The notes under the pieces were generated by a model. The model saw nothing but the letters and a program-made list of their open reading frames with translations, was not told the origin of the DNA and ran no database searches. From Winogradskyella sp. (GTDB lineage Bacteria; Bacteroidota; Bacteroidia; Flavobacteriales; Flavobacteriaceae), in contig NZ_JABSSU010000006.1 of NCBI RefSeq assembly GCF_013213835.1, positions 62,001 through 126,000 on the forward strand: a DNA stretch of 64,000 bases. Direction: 5' to 3'. Positions 8,597-18,596 of this stretch are shown here, one piece after another. The stretch's first letter is position 1; every line of letters begins with the position of its first letter. Position numbers and translations under genes: made by a program.

Positions 8597-10138
8597 TTAT
8601 AAAGGAATATTACCATGCTTGCGTTGAGGTCTATTGACTTCCTTATTTTCTAACATAGAAAATGCTTTAATCAATTTTCTTCTGGTATTACGAGGTAGAA
8701 TTACTTCGTCAATAAATCCGCGTTCTGCGGCACTGTAAGGATTAGCAAATAATTCAGCATACTCAGCTTCTTTTTCTTTCCATTTGGCTTCTTTGTCTTC
8801 AGCAGCAGAGATTTCACGTCTAAAAATAATTTCAGCTGCACCTTTTGCACCCATTACAGCAATTTCGGCATTTGGCCAAGCAAAATTCATATCTGCACCA
8901 ATATGTTTAGAGTTCATAACATCATAAGCACCACCATATGCTTTTCTAGTAATTACAGTCACTCTTGGCACTGTTGCTTCACTAAACGCATACAATAATT
9001 TAGCACCATTTGTAATAATTGCGTTCCATTCTTGGTCTGTTCCCGGTAAAAAACCTGGTACATCTTCTAATACTAATAATGGAATATTAAAGGCATCACA
9101 AAAACGTACAAAACGTGCACCTTTGGTAGAACTGTTTACGTCTAGTACACCTGCTAAAAACATAGGTTGATTAGCTACAATACCAACGGATTTTCCACCA
9201 AGTCTTGCAAAACCTACGATAATATTTTCTGCAAAGTCTTTGTGGATTTCATAAAACGACCCTTCATCAATAATACTATCAATGACCTCATGCATGTCAT
9301 AAGGCTTGTTAGGGTTATCTGGTATTATAGAACTAAGAGATTCTCTTAATTCTTCTTTAATTTCAAATTCTAAATCAGCAGCCTTTTCTTTGTTGCTTTG
9401 AGGAAGATAGCTTAACAGTCGTTTCACATCCTCTAGACACTCTATATCATTAGATGAGGTTTTGTGCGCCACGCCAGATTTTGTTGAGTGTACACTTGCC
9501 CCACCAAGTTCTTCACTTGTAACTTCTTCATTAGTTACGGTTTTTACAACATTTGGTCCAGTTACAAACATGTAACTTGTGTCTTGTACCATTATTGTAA
9601 AATCTGTCATAGCTGGCGAATATACTGCACCACCAGCACATGGTCCCATGATTGCAGAAATTTGAGGAATAACACCAGAAGCTTGTACGTTTCTGTAAAA
9701 GATGTCTGCGTAACCACCAAGAGAGCGTACTCCTTCTTGAATACGTGCACCACCAGAATCATTAAGTCCAATGATTGGAGCCCCAACATTGACCGCCATA
9801 TCCATGATTTTACAGATTTTTTCCGCGTGAGTTTCAGAAAGTGAACCTCCAAAAACAGTAAAGTCTTGAGCGAAAACATAAACCAATCTTCCATTTACAG
9901 TACCGTAGCCAGTAACTACACCATCACCATAAAACTTCTGACTTTCCATACCAAAATCTTTGGTTCTATGTGTCACCAAAGCACCAATTTCTTCAAAGGA
10001 GCCTTCATCTAGTAAGTAAAGTACACGTTCTCTTGCTGTAAGTTTCTTTTTCTGATGTTGTTTGTCTATACGAGCTTGACCACCACCAAGTTTGGCAAGT
10101 TCAGTTTTTTCGTTAAGTGTTTTTATTTTTGAATCCAT
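8597..10138 (-). CDS. Acyl-CoA carboxylase carboxyltransferase (beta) subunit, propionyl-type
   Basis: The 513-residue protein holds both crotonase-like halves of the carboxyltransferase, which moves CO2 from carboxybiotin to an acyl-CoA. Oxyanion and biotin-site motifs are visible: [11 protein letters not shown] (about 126-136), [13 protein letters not shown] and [14 protein letters not shown]406 sits where propionyl-CoA carboxylases carry Asp and acetyl-CoA-preferring relatives carry Ile (known from Streptomyces PccB/AccB). This supports propionyl-CoA as substrate and methylmalonyl-CoA as product. It is the last gene of the order biotin carrier, biotin carboxylase, carboxyltransferase, and lies 5 bp after the biotin carboxylase gene. 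Substrate is inferred, not shown. Confidence 0.92.
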   Translation of the reverse strand: MDSKIKTLNEKTELAKLGGGQARIDKQHQKKKLTARERVLYLLDEGSFEEIGALVTHRTKDFGMESQKFYGDGVVTGYGTVNGRLVYVFAQDFTVFGGSLSETHAEKICKIMDMAVNVGAPIIGLNDSGGARIQEGVRSLGGYADIFYRNVQASGVIPQISAIMGPCAGGAVYSPAMTDFTIMVQDTSYMFVTGPNVVKTVTNEEVTSEELGGASVHSTKSGVAHKTSSNDIECLEDVKRLLSYLPQSNKEKAADLEFEIKEELRESLSSIIPDNPNKPYDMHEVIDSIIDEGSFYEIHKDFAENIIVGFARLGGKSVGIVANQPMFLAGVLDVNSSTKGARFVRFCDAFNIPLLVLEDVPGFLPGTDQEWNAIITNGAKLLYAFSEATVPRVTVITRKAYGGAYDVMNSKHIGADMNFAWPNAEIAVMGAKGAAEIIFRREISAAEDKEAKWKEKEAEYAELFANPYSAAERGFIDEVILPRNTRRKLIKAFSMLENKEVNRPQRKHGNIPL

Positions 10139-10143
10139 GAAAA

Positions 10144-11583
10144 TTAGTTTGGTAGTCTTAATAGTTTTTGATCTTCTAAGTAGCGTTTTAATGCAATTTT
10201 AGCTGCAATTTCAGCTTCAGCTTTGTGCTCGTCTTCTAATAGACTTGGTGAGTAGTAGTTTTTCACAAAATGTGTATCGAAATTTCCAGTTCTGAACGCT
10301 TCGTGTTGACAAACAAAACGACCAAAAGGAAGTGTTGTTTCAACACCTTTAACATGGTAATTGTCAATAGCTTCTATCATTAATTCAATAGCTTCTTCTC
10401 GAGTTTCACCATAGGTAATGAGTTTAGAGAGCATTGGGTCATAATAAATCGGGATATCCATACCTTCTTCAAAACCATTGTCAACTCTTATATTTTTACC
10501 AACAGGTAGTTTGTAAACCTCTAAGTTTCCTACACTTGGTAAGAAGTCATTCATTGGGTCTTCTGCATACACACGTAACTCTACAGCATGACCATTAATT
10601 TTTAAATCTTCTTGTTTTATTTCTAGTGCTTCACCTCGTGCAACCTTTATTTGTAATTCTACTAAATCTACACCCGAAATCCACTCAGAAACTGGATGTT
10701 CTACTTGCAAGCGTGTATTCATTTCTAAGAAATAGAAATTGTGGTCAGCGTCTAATAAGAACTCAACCGTACCAGCACCAATATAATCGCATGAACGTGC
10801 TACGTTGATAGCGGCTTGCCCCATTTTTTCTCTAAGTTCTGGAGATAATACAGCAGAAGGAGCTTCTTCAACAACTTTTTGATGACGACGTTGAACTGAA
10901 CATTCACGTTCAAAGAAATGCAGGTAATTACCATGCATATCTGCCATGACTTGTATTTCGATATGACGTGGTGACGTGACATATTTTTCAACGAAAACGG
11001 AACCATCACCAAAAGCTGAAGTCGCCTCACTGATGGCACGTTTCATTTGTTCTTCTACATCAGCTTCTTTGTCTACAACGCGCATACCTTTTCCACCACC
11101 ACCAGCAGCAGCCTTAATTAATATTGGAAATCCGATATTCTTTGCAATAGAAACAGCTTCTTTTGGGTCTGTAATGGCATGATCTACTCCTGGTACCATT
11201 GGGATGTCATAGTCTTTTACCGCATCTTTTGCGGCAAGTTTGTCTCCCATCATTTGTATGGCTTTAGATCTCGGACCTATAAAAATCACATCATTAGCCT
11301 CACATAGTTCAGCAAAATCAGCATTTTCACTTAAAAATCCATATCCTGGATGTATACCATCTACATTTAAAGATTTAGCAACTTCAATAATTTTATCACC
11401 TTTTAAGTAGGATTGGTTTGAAGGTGCTGGGCCAATGCAAACAGCTTCATCCGCATATTTAACATGAGGAGAGTTTCTATCTGCTTCAGAAAAAACCGCC
11501 ACGGTTTTTATACCCATTTTTTTTGCGGTACGCATTACTCTTATAGCAATTTCACCGCGATTGGCAACTAATATTTTTTTCAT
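10144..11583 (-). CDS. Biotin carboxylase subunit of acyl-CoA carboxylase
   Basis: The ATP-grasp enzyme that carboxylates biotin on the carrier protein. The start [20 protein letters not shown] is the biotin carboxylase N-terminal domain, [10 protein letters not shown] is the glycine-rich ATP loop, [12 protein letters not shown] and [14 protein letters not shown] are catalytic-site motifs, and [16 protein letters not shown] lies in the C-terminal domain. At 479 residues it is a stand-alone subunit with no fused carrier domain. It lies between the biotin carrier and carboxyltransferase genes, so these are one operon for a three-part complex. It may also serve fatty-acid synthesis if no second biotin carboxylase is encoded elsewhere in the genome. 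Confidence 0.93.
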   Translation of the reverse strand: MKKILVANRGEIAIRVMRTAKKMGIKTVAVFSEADRNSPHVKYADEAVCIGPAPSNQSYLKGDKIIEVAKSLNVDGIHPGYGFLSENADFAELCEANDVIFIGPRSKAIQMMGDKLAAKDAVKDYDIPMVPGVDHAITDPKEAVSIAKNIGFPILIKAAAGGGGKGMRVVDKEADVEEQMKRAISEATSAFGDGSVFVEKYVTSPRHIEIQVMADMHGNYLHFFERECSVQRRHQKVVEEAPSAVLSPELREKMGQAAINVARSCDYIGAGTVEFLLDADHNFYFLEMNTRLQVEHPVSEWISGVDLVELQIKVARGEALEIKQEDLKINGHAVELRVYAEDPMNDFLPSVGNLEVYKLPVGKNIRVDNGFEEGMDIPIYYDPMLSKLITYGETREEAIELMIEAIDNYHVKGVETTLPFGRFVCQHEAFRTGNFDTHFVKNYYSPSLLEDEHKAEAEIAAKIALKRYLEDQKLLRLPN

Positions 11584-11596
11584 ATATGTGAGAATA

Positions 11597-11620
11597 AAGA
11601 GTACTGTAATTTTTACTCTT
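11597..11620 (-). repeat. Stem-loop between the carrier and carboxylase genes
   Basis: The arms AAGAGTA and TACTCTT are perfect complements around a 10-nt loop, in the 55-bp gap between the carrier stop and the biotin carboxylase start. It could be an mRNA processing or stability element. No long T-run makes it a clear terminator. Confidence 0.4.
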
Positions 11621-11638
11621 GGTTCTTATGTGTTTTAG

Positions 11639-12115
11639 TTATTCGAACTCAATTAGAAGAGCATTTTTATCTACCGTTTCTCCTTGCTTCACATTGATAG
11701 ACTTTATAATACCATCTCTTGGTGAATTAATGATGTTTTCCATTTTCATAGCTTCGAGAATTAGTAAAGCATCATCTTCTTTGACTTCTTGACCAACATC
11801 AACATTGGTTTCTAAAATAAGCCCAGGCATTGGTGCTTTAATGCTATTTACCTTTTTAGAAGCACCAATTTCAAACCCTAACGCCTCAATTTGTTGGTCT
11901 AGCTTGTCGCTTAGTTTTACACTATAGGTGTTATTATTCACCTTTACCGTATAACTTTTAGAGTCAAAATCTAAACTAAGGATGTTTGCTTTAATGGAAT
12001 TGTTTTCCTCTAGGATGTGATACTTATTTGTTGAGGTTTCAACAGCATCAAGTTCTTGTACTGCTTCTTTAGAAATTTCAAATTCAAAAGAAGCATTAAC
12101 TTTTGCTTTATACAT
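11639..12115 (-). CDS. Biotin carboxyl carrier protein of acyl-CoA carboxylase
   Basis: The 158-residue protein carries the biotin/lipoyl attachment domain at its C-terminal half (about 92-158), with the biotinylation motif EAMKMEN and modified lysine K124. The conserved APMPGLI loop opens the domain. The N-terminal part has no clear catalytic role and probably contacts the other subunits. As the first gene of the operon it supplies the mobile biotin for the carboxylase and carboxyltransferase encoded behind it. A perfect 9-bp inverted repeat lies between its ATG and the upstream prsW gene. Confidence 0.93.
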   Translation of the reverse strand: MYKAKVNASFEFEISKEAVQELDAVETSTNKYHILEENNSIKANILSLDFDSKSYTVKVNNNTYSVKLSDKLDQQIEALGFEIGASKKVNSIKAPMPGLILETNVDVGQEVKEDDALLILEAMKMENIINSPRDGIIKSINVKQGETVDKNALLIEFE

Positions 12116-12134
12116 AGTTATATATTTATATAAG

Positions 12135-12160
12135 GACGACTAAATTAGATATTAGTCGTC
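12135..12160 (-). repeat. 9-bp inverted repeat in the carboxylase operon leader
   Basis: GACGACTAA and TTAGTCGTC form a perfect pair around an 8-nt AT loop, 20 bp upstream of the carrier ATG and 41 bp downstream of the prsW stop. No T-run follows on the minus strand, so an operator or leader hairpin is as likely as a terminator. Confidence 0.5.
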
Positions 12161-12200
12161 TCCTAAAATATGAAATATATCATGTTTAAAAAAGCAAATA

Positions 12201-12872
12201 TCAAGTTTTGAAATTCGAGTTTTCTTGATGCCGTTTTATTGCTTTACGGGATAGAATTATTGCAACAATTAAAGATACAAAGGCACCAATAGAAATTCCT
12301 GGAATAAAGTTAATGAATAAGAAAAAATCATAAGCACCATGAAATAGTGTTGCTAAAAATAAACCGGCTATATTTAGTTGAAATCTATTTTTTGAAAACT
12401 TAGCTTTCCCCATATAATAGCCCATTAATACACCAAATGTGGCGTGAGCCGGTACAGCAGTAAATGCTCTTAGAATAGCAGTTTGATAACCACCTTGAAG
12501 TACATAAAGTATATTTTCTGTACACGCAAATCCCATTGAGACCATTACACAATATATAATACCATCATATGGCTCATTAAATGCCTCCTTTGGTTGTGTA
12601 TAATATTTTACAATAACATATTTACTAAATTCTTCCGCAAGTGCAACCACTACAAATGCTTGGCTGAATTGTTGCCAAATACTAAATTTATTAGTTATTG
12701 GTAATAATCGACCTGTAAAAGCATATAGTATAAAAACAATAAGGACACTAACTATAGCTCCAAACAAGAAGTTGGCGAGTAATAGTCTAATAGGTTCTTT
12801 TTCGTATTTGTCTTTGAAATAGATGTAGATAATGATTGTAAATACTGGTGCAACTGCTAGAAGTAGAGTCAT
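12201..12872 (-). CDS. PrsW-family intramembrane glutamic protease
   Basis: The 223-residue polytopic membrane protein has the PrsW layout. The early DKYEKEP motif follows TM1. The EEFSK catalytic glutamates (E80, E81) lie within a membrane segment, followed by E119 (FACTENILY) and histidines H143 (AHATFGV) and H178 (LFHGAYD). In Bacillus, PrsW cleaves an anti-sigma factor; the substrate here is unknown, and no sigma/anti-sigma pair is adjacent. The ATG overlaps the stop of the Nudix gene by 4 bp (ATGA), indicating translational coupling. Confidence 0.88.
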   Translation of the reverse strand: MTLLLAVAPVFTIIIYIYFKDKYEKEPIRLLLANFLFGAIVSVLIVFILYAFTGRLLPITNKFSIWQQFSQAFVVVALAEEFSKYVIVKYYTQPKEAFNEPYDGIIYCVMVSMGFACTENILYVLQGGYQTAILRAFTAVPAHATFGVLMGYYMGKAKFSKNRFQLNIAGLFLATLFHGAYDFFLFINFIPGISIGAFVSLIVAIILSRKAIKRHQENSNFKT

Positions 12873-13429
12873 TGATTTATTTTTTTCTTGATTTCATTTA
12901 AAACAAATAAATAGTAGTCTTTGTTTGAAGGAATGAAATGGTTATTATCCTTACTATGGCTCAGTAAATGTTCAAATTCAGTAAATGAGACTAATTTAAT
13001 TGCTTCGACTTCTTCTATTTGAGTAGAAAGATTTGCAATATGGACTGTTAATTCAGCAATGTAAATATGATGAAATTCATTGTCTTGAATCGCTCCATCT
13101 TTATAGGAAGATTCATGAAGTTTTACACCAATTTTAAGAAGCTCTTCTTGATCTAAATTTAATCCTAATTCTTCGTTGGTTTCTCTAATGGCTGCTTCAG
13201 TAAATGATTCTCCGGCATCTATGTGACCAGCAGCAGAAACATCCCAGAGCAGAGGATGAATGGCTTTTTTATGTGAACGTTGCTGCAGTAATATTTCACC
13301 ATTTTTAGTATACAACCATAGGTGAATGGTATTGTGGTACCAGCCATTTTTATGTGCGTCAGATTTTAATGCGACTGTATTTAGTGGCTTTCCAAATTTA
13401 TCTACAATATCAATGAATTCGTCTGACAT
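12869..13429 (-). CDS. Nudix hydrolase
   Basis: The 186-residue protein has a complete Nudix box at G68-L90 (GHIDAGE, then REtNEELGL), matching GX5EX7REUXEEXGU. The N-terminal context (HLWLYTKNGEILLQQRS, then WDVSAAGH) resembles the IDI/YfcD-like branch, which hydrolyses or isomerises diphosphate compounds. The specific substrate is unknown. It overlaps prsW by 4 bp and so forms a two-gene unit with it; the functional link between them is unclear. A palindromic terminator on the left side of the T9SS protein gene separates it from the gene upstream. Confidence 0.88.
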   Translation of the reverse strand: MSDEFIDIVDKFGKPLNTVALKSDAHKNGWYHNTIHLWLYTKNGEILLQQRSHKKAIHPLLWDVSAAGHIDAGESFTEAAIRETNEELGLNLDQEELLKIGVKLHESSYKDGAIQDNEFHHIYIAELTVHIANLSTQIEEVEAIKLVSFTEFEHLLSHSKDNNHFIPSNKDYYLFVLNEIKKKINQ

Positions 13430-13495
13430 ATTTTCTTCTAAAGTATCAGTAAATTTAAAATTAATATTTGAAAATCGTTTTAGTGGTATAAATAA

Positions 13496-13523
13496 ACAAG
13501 CTCTGAATATATTCAGAGCTTGT
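13496..13523 (-). terminator. Perfect palindromic terminator of the LamG surface protein gene
   Basis: Twelve-base arms (ACAAGCTCTGAA and TTCAGAGCTTGT) meet at a TATA centre. On the minus strand a T-rich tail (TTTATTTATA) follows. It lies 28 bp beyond the stop of the 1621-residue gene and should insulate the Nudix-prsW unit. Confidence 0.75.
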
Positions 13524-13550
13524 TGTGTTTATTATTGTTTATACAGAGAT

Positions 13551-16500
13551 TTAGTTAACTACTATCTTTTTAGAAATAGTTGCATCATCATTTGTATTCA
13601 ATTTTACTATATATGTACCAGAACTTATCGTTGGTATTTCAAATTCTGAATGCGATGAGTATTGAGAAATATCAGTTGTGCTAAATATAGGTTGACCTAA
13701 CATATTATAAACGTCTAAGGATTTAATTGCTTTATTATGTGGGTTTATCAACACAAGGTTTTCTCTATCGCTTGAATAGAAAATGTCTAAACTCTCGGAT
13801 AATTCATCATTAATACCTAATGTGCTAGGTACATCAAATGTTATTTCAAATCGATTTTCATAAAGTCCAGAGTTTAAAAATATGTCATAATTACTAACTC
13901 TTAGATCATGATATAAATTAAGAGAAGTATCATGAAGGTATATCTGAATATCATCAGGTACGTTTTCAAGTTCATCAATACTAATTGAACTAATTCCGTC
14001 CATACTAGTTTTTACGCATAGTGGATAAATGGTGCTAGAATCTAATTCATTACTTCCTTGTATGACATAGTTTTCGTTATTGATTCTCCATGTCATATCA
14101 TCGGTTTGGTTTTCATTAACTTTGGCATCATAGGCCCAATCAACACCAGTGGATGCGTTATCATCTATTGTGAGTAGTAGTTGTCTTCTGTTTGTACTGA
14201 TAGAGTAGAATCCAAATCTAAATTTCATTCTCTCATCTATTTCGGCGCTTTCGGTGGTTTCATCAAACTCATTATTTTTCACAAATACTGAAGCGGCGCT
14301 TCCTTCTTTTACAAATACACGTTGATTATTGTTAAAGGTAATAGAACCTGTGTTATCTGCTGTAACAAAAAAGCCTTGACCCACCGGAATATAACGGCCA
14401 GGAAGTTTTGAAGGTGTACCACCTGTACCAACATCTGGGTCGTTAGTTCCTAAAGATGCCGCCGCCACAGCACCTGAATAATTATACGACGCATAACCGC
14501 CTTGATATTCTTGTAGTATATGAGATCCGCCACCCCAATGTTCCCAAAAGTACAATGTACCACTCAATAATGCGTTTGTTTCTGGGTTACTTCCACCTGT
14601 TGGATCTACATAGTCTAATATAGGTCCATTATCTTCTATAAATTTGTTTGCATCAATCGCTGAAGCATATGGGTTACCTATAAGATAATTATTGCCAGAA
14701 GTTATATTTAATGTTACATTACCGTTGTTTGGTTTACCAAGGAACTCATAGTTTTGTTCAGTAGTAATTGAACCTGTGCCAGGACCTTTCATAGTAAATC
14801 CTTCCCCAGCATTAATATTACCAGTGCTTCTAATATGTTGCCATGAAGAATAATCACCAGGATAATTATTATATTTCCAGATCCAATAATCAGCTATTGT
14901 AATTGGGTTAGTTGCACTGCCATTATAACCTGAACTTGTGAAGTTTACAGGGTTTGATGTATCGTAAAATATATCTTGTACTGAATATCTGTAATTATTT
15001 TCACTCACGTCTACTTCTCCTACAGGTGCTGACCAATAATTATAGGTAAAAGTATCAGCAGTACCTTGTTGATCTTTTTCTAATACACCATTACTAACCA
15101 CCAATAGGTCACTGTCATGAGTTTGTATTAACTGTGATTCACCTTCAAGATCAATTTTACCTTCTAATCTTAAATAATGAGATACTGTTAAACCATTTCC
15201 TGTGTCCGTACTGCTATCACCATCTAGAGTTAATTCATTAGCGTCAATATAGAGGCCTAAAATGGTTCTATTGTCACTATTAGCAGACGGCAAGCTAGAA
15301 TTATCCATAGTGATATTATGTGAGATCCGTACAATATTCCAATCTACAGAAACATTGGTGTCTACTATAGACGTAGATCCAGGAATATATTGTACACCAC
15401 CATTACTCCAAGTGGTGTCAGTGTCCCAATTTCCGTTCTGATTTGATTCATAAGGTAAAGGTGCGGACTGTCTGTCTACAGTATCTAGATTTCTCAAGGC
15501 ACCTTGTTTTCCATTACCAGATAGGTCCAAAGTGTTGGTATATGAAAATATGGACATAGGATAGTAAGCTGCGAGTTCATTCCATGCTATGGCATTAATA
15601 TCATTTTTCTTTATTGTGCTTGGCAAGATTAAACCCATAACTTGTCCCGAATTCTCTTCAATTTCCTGATTCATAATAAATCTAAGTTGGTCGGCAGATA
15701 AAGCTGTATCCCAAATACGAACCTCGTCGATATGCCCATTAAAGAATTGTACTGGGTTATCTTTTCCGGCCGCGCCAATTATAAAAGAATCATTAGTACT
15801 TATAGGGTTACTTTTAGTATCGTTGTTATCTAGTATTCCATCAATATATATAAATACATTTGTGCCATCATAAATTGCCGAAACGTGATGCCATTTGTCA
15901 TCTGGTAACCTTGTATTAGAAATCAGAGATTGATCACTACCGTTTTTCCAAATAATCTCTATTGAGTTATTGTCTAGAATTCTGAAATCGATACCTTGTG
16001 TAAAGCCAATATCTCTTTTTGAAATGATAGACTTCACACCACTATCTACCGCATCACGTTTTATCCATGCAGATATCGTAAAATCTGTTGTATTGATACT
16101 TAGTCTATTTTCTACATCAATATAATCGTCAATACCATCAAAATAAATGGAACGTTCTTCTTCAACCTCTGGTGCGTAACCAAATGTGATATATTTTGTC
16201 CCATCAAAATCGTATTCAGTTTCTAGATTACCACTACCATCAGATTCCATTAGTCTGTAGTCTGCCGTTGGATTAAACACATCAGTGTCAGATATAAACA
16301 TATAGTAATTTCCTGGAGGTGTTATGTTTCTTACAGCATCTTCTTGTAACCTAATTTTTACAGTTGGTATGTTACTACCGTTTTCTACCACTTTCCAGAC
16401 ACGCTGCATACCATTAAAGGTGACTTGTGTTGATAATACTGGTGCAATGGATGAGCTCATATTAACAGTTATTACATTTGGGGCAGCTTCCAAGTCGACG

Positions 16501-18416
16501 CCATTATTTCCCCATATTAAAAAATCACCATCATTAAAGTTTGTTGGGTTGCTAGATTTGTTATCGCTATTAGTGTCATAAATGTCAGTGAGGCCAATGG
16601 TTAAAATACCCTGAGTTCTTCCAGTACCATCTGTATCATCATTAACGCTTCTAGACTGTTTTTGATTTAGTTCTGAAGCATCATCTCTACCAATACCTGC
16701 AATATCATAGTTATAGCCTGTGTTTACAGATTGATCCCAGATGACTGTTCCATTACTGTCTACATAATCTTGAGAAGTACCATTAGTGCCTAAAGTAATA
16801 CCGTATTTAATGGCTAAATAGGATTGAATCCTATTTCTAGCTTCTGTAAGATCGGTATCGCTATTTGTAGCAGAGTAGGTGATAACTTCAGCAATTCTGC
16901 CATCAAAGCTACCATTCCAATATTGGCTCCGTCCGATAAAGTATCTTGAATTACTATTATGTCCCCAACCACCAGTATTTGCATCTAAATTTCCAAATTG
17001 ATTGTTATTAAGGTAAAGATTAACTCCAGTATCACCAGAGTTATGTCTAGTATTAATTATGTGGATTTGATTAAAATTAACAGAAGTACTCGTAGTTGCT
17101 CTACCGTATCCCGAAGCAGTCCCTATGCAATATCCAAAACGCTCATTAGAAAATCTAGCAGAGTAGTTTCCATATCCAAATCCAGTTACATCTTCGGTTG
17201 CTGTATCTGTTGATGTTTGATCAGAACTACAAAAAGTGTCTAGTGGCACCATTGAAGAAGTAATTGTCGGATCTGGCATCACAACCATGAAAATATCATC
17301 ACTATTAAAGCCACCAGTTCCTTTTAATTCATCTCGGCTTCCATCATTAACGATATAGGTCATATCGCCATATGAACTTGAATTGTCATTTTCAAATTCT
17401 ACGACTGGATTGAAGTTAAAGTTATTAGAGGCATTATTTCTGTATACAGGTTCTAAGCCGCTAACAACTGTTTTAGCATGATTTCCTTTTCCATTATCGA
17501 TCCATTCACCAACATTGTTACCATCCGTTCCTTCTATAGAACCATCTAATTGGTCAGCTTTTAGCCAAAGATCTAAATGTGAGGTCACCCCACCTGGTCC
17601 GGCAGTATTGAGTAAACAGTATGTTGTACCGATTACTGAGATATTATCTATATATATAAGATCATTAGTTTCGTCAGAATCACTTCGTATTCTAAATCTA
17701 GATACGTTGCCATCTGGAAATGTGTAAGAAGTACTTTGAAGTGTCACTGTTTTACCGTAGAAAATTATTGTATCAGTACTTTCATAGTCACCATTTTGAC
17801 TAGATACATCGCCGCAAACAAAATCATTTATGGTAGTCCAACTAGAGCCACTATCGCTGCTGTATTCAATAAAAAAGTCATCACCATTATCACTGTTATG
17901 TGATGCGAAAAAGAAAACGAAGTCAACTTTATTGTATTGAGATAAATTGAATAAAGGTGAAAGCATTGAAGAACTGTTGCCAGAAGTATCGTTACTACTT
18001 AATTCTATACTGTAGTTGTTAGAGTATGATCTTGATGCATTATTTACCCTATTCACGTTAGCGCCACCATCTGACCAACTATCCCAATTACTCTCAAAAT
18101 CTGCGGTATGAATGGTGCTTTCGGTTCCACATGGATTATTTTTTAAATTAGGAGTAGGGATGTTAGTTGTCTTTGTATCAGTAATTGAAAAAGTATTACA
18201 GTCTAGTTCTACATTTCTTTTTTCGATTCTAATTGAATTAAAAGCCGAATTTATATCTAAAACAGCTTTAACATTAATATTTAATTCATTAAAACTATAC
18301 GTTGTACTTTCAAATTTCAGATGAAGACTGTTGGAATAGATTGATAAGGTGCTAAATACAAATGTAAAGCACATCAACAGGTTCAATCGTCCTAATGAAA
18401 TAGAGAGGCATTTCAT
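13551..18416 (-). CDS. Large T9SS type A secreted protein with LamG domain
   Basis: The 1621-residue protein starts with a hydrophobic signal-like stretch (CLSISLGRLNLLMCFTFVFS) at the ATG at 18416. In order come a jelly-roll segment (about 100-270), a long region with LDLWLKADQLDG and YLAIKYGITLG that resembles DUF8202 modules (about 280-590), and a LamG/concanavalin-like domain (about 755-920; IYFDGIDDYI, then WHHVSAIYDGTNVFIYIDG). A WSAPVGE/LIGNPYASAI region follows, then a type A T9SS sorting domain in the last about 75 residues (SLDVYNMLGQPIF, ending KKIVVN). It is expected on the cell surface. LamG suggests binding to polysaccharide or protein. It may function in adhesion; no enzymatic motif is visible. 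Confidence 0.88.
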   Translation of the reverse strand: MKCLSISLGRLNLLMCFTFVFSTLSIYSNSLHLKFESTTYSFNELNINVKAVLDINSAFNSIRIEKRNVELDCNTFSITDTKTTNIPTPNLKNNPCGTESTIHTADFESNWDSWSDGGANVNRVNNASRSYSNNYSIELSSNDTSGNSSSMLSPLFNLSQYNKVDFVFFFASHNSDNGDDFFIEYSSDSGSSWTTINDFVCGDVSSQNGDYESTDTIIFYGKTVTLQSTSYTFPDGNVSRFRIRSDSDETNDLIYIDNISVIGTTYCLLNTAGPGGVTSHLDLWLKADQLDGSIEGTDGNNVGEWIDNGKGNHAKTVVSGLEPVYRNNASNNFNFNPVVEFENDNSSSYGDMTYIVNDGSRDELKGTGGFNSDDIFMVVMPDPTITSSMVPLDTFCSSDQTSTDTATEDVTGFGYGNYSARFSNERFGYCIGTASGYGRATTSTSVNFNQIHIINTRHNSGDTGVNLYLNNNQFGNLDANTGGWGHNSNSRYFIGRSQYWNGSFDGRIAEVITYSATNSDTDLTEARNRIQSYLAIKYGITLGTNGTSQDYVDSNGTVIWDQSVNTGYNYDIAGIGRDDASELNQKQSRSVNDDTDGTGRTQGILTIGLTDIYDTNSDNKSSNPTNFNDGDFLIWGNNGVDLEAAPNVITVNMSSSIAPVLSTQVTFNGMQRVWKVVENGSNIPTVKIRLQEDAVRNITPPGNYYMFISDTDVFNPTADYRLMESDGSGNLETEYDFDGTKYITFGYAPEVEEERSIYFDGIDDYIDVENRLSINTTDFTISAWIKRDAVDSGVKSIISKRDIGFTQGIDFRILDNNSIEIIWKNGSDQSLISNTRLPDDKWHHVSAIYDGTNVFIYIDGILDNNDTKSNPISTNDSFIIGAAGKDNPVQFFNGHIDEVRIWDTALSADQLRFIMNQEIEENSGQVMGLILPSTIKKNDINAIAWNELAAYYPMSIFSYTNTLDLSGNGKQGALRNLDTVDRQSAPLPYESNQNGNWDTDTTWSNGGVQYIPGSTSIVDTNVSVDWNIVRISHNITMDNSSLPSANSDNRTILGLYIDANELTLDGDSSTDTGNGLTVSHYLRLEGKIDLEGESQLIQTHDSDLLVVSNGVLEKDQQGTADTFTYNYWSAPVGEVDVSENNYRYSVQDIFYDTSNPVNFTSSGYNGSATNPITIADYWIWKYNNYPGDYSSWQHIRSTGNINAGEGFTMKGPGTGSITTEQNYEFLGKPNNGNVTLNITSGNNYLIGNPYASAIDANKFIEDNGPILDYVDPTGGSNPETNALLSGTLYFWEHWGGGSHILQEYQGGYASYNYSGAVAAASLGTNDPDVGTGGTPSKLPGRYIPVGQGFFVTADNTGSITFNNNQRVFVKEGSAASVFVKNNEFDETTESAEIDERMKFRFGFYSISTNRRQLLLTIDDNASTGVDWAYDAKVNENQTDDMTWRINNENYVIQGSNELDSSTIYPLCVKTSMDGISSISIDELENVPDDIQIYLHDTSLNLYHDLRVSNYDIFLNSGLYENRFEITFDVPSTLGINDELSESLDIFYSSDRENLVLINPHNKAIKSLDVYNMLGQPIFSTTDISQYSSHSEFEIPTISSGTYIVKLNTNDDATISKKIVVN

Positions 18417-18545
18417 AAGAGGTTAAATTTAGGTTTGGGGCCAATTTCAAAACGAATATAGTACTTTTGTCCTTGAAATGCAAAAAATAACGATGAAATA
18501 CATTATTTGTATCGATAAATTTTAACCTAACGATGTATTTAAATC

Positions 18546-18576
18546 AAAAAAAACCTGGCTCAAACGACCAAGTTTT
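18546..18576 (-). terminator. Terminator of the M42 peptidase gene
   Basis: On the minus strand AAAACTTGG pairs with CCAGGTTTT (one G-U pair) and is followed by a T-run. It lies 21 bp past the peptidase stop. Confidence 0.6.
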
Positions 18577-18596
18577 AATTTTTAAATGATGTTTAA

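Noticed and set aside
9488..11182. Open frames opposite the carboxylase genes (for example 9488-9844 and 10976-11182)
   Set aside because: They lie wholly antisense to strongly conserved enzymes, have no recognisable domain, and reflect codon bias in the other strand.
16324..18324. Several open frames antisense to the 1621-residue surface protein
   Set aside because: All are shadows in a long AT-rich gene with T9SS-type repeats and none has a promoter or domain.
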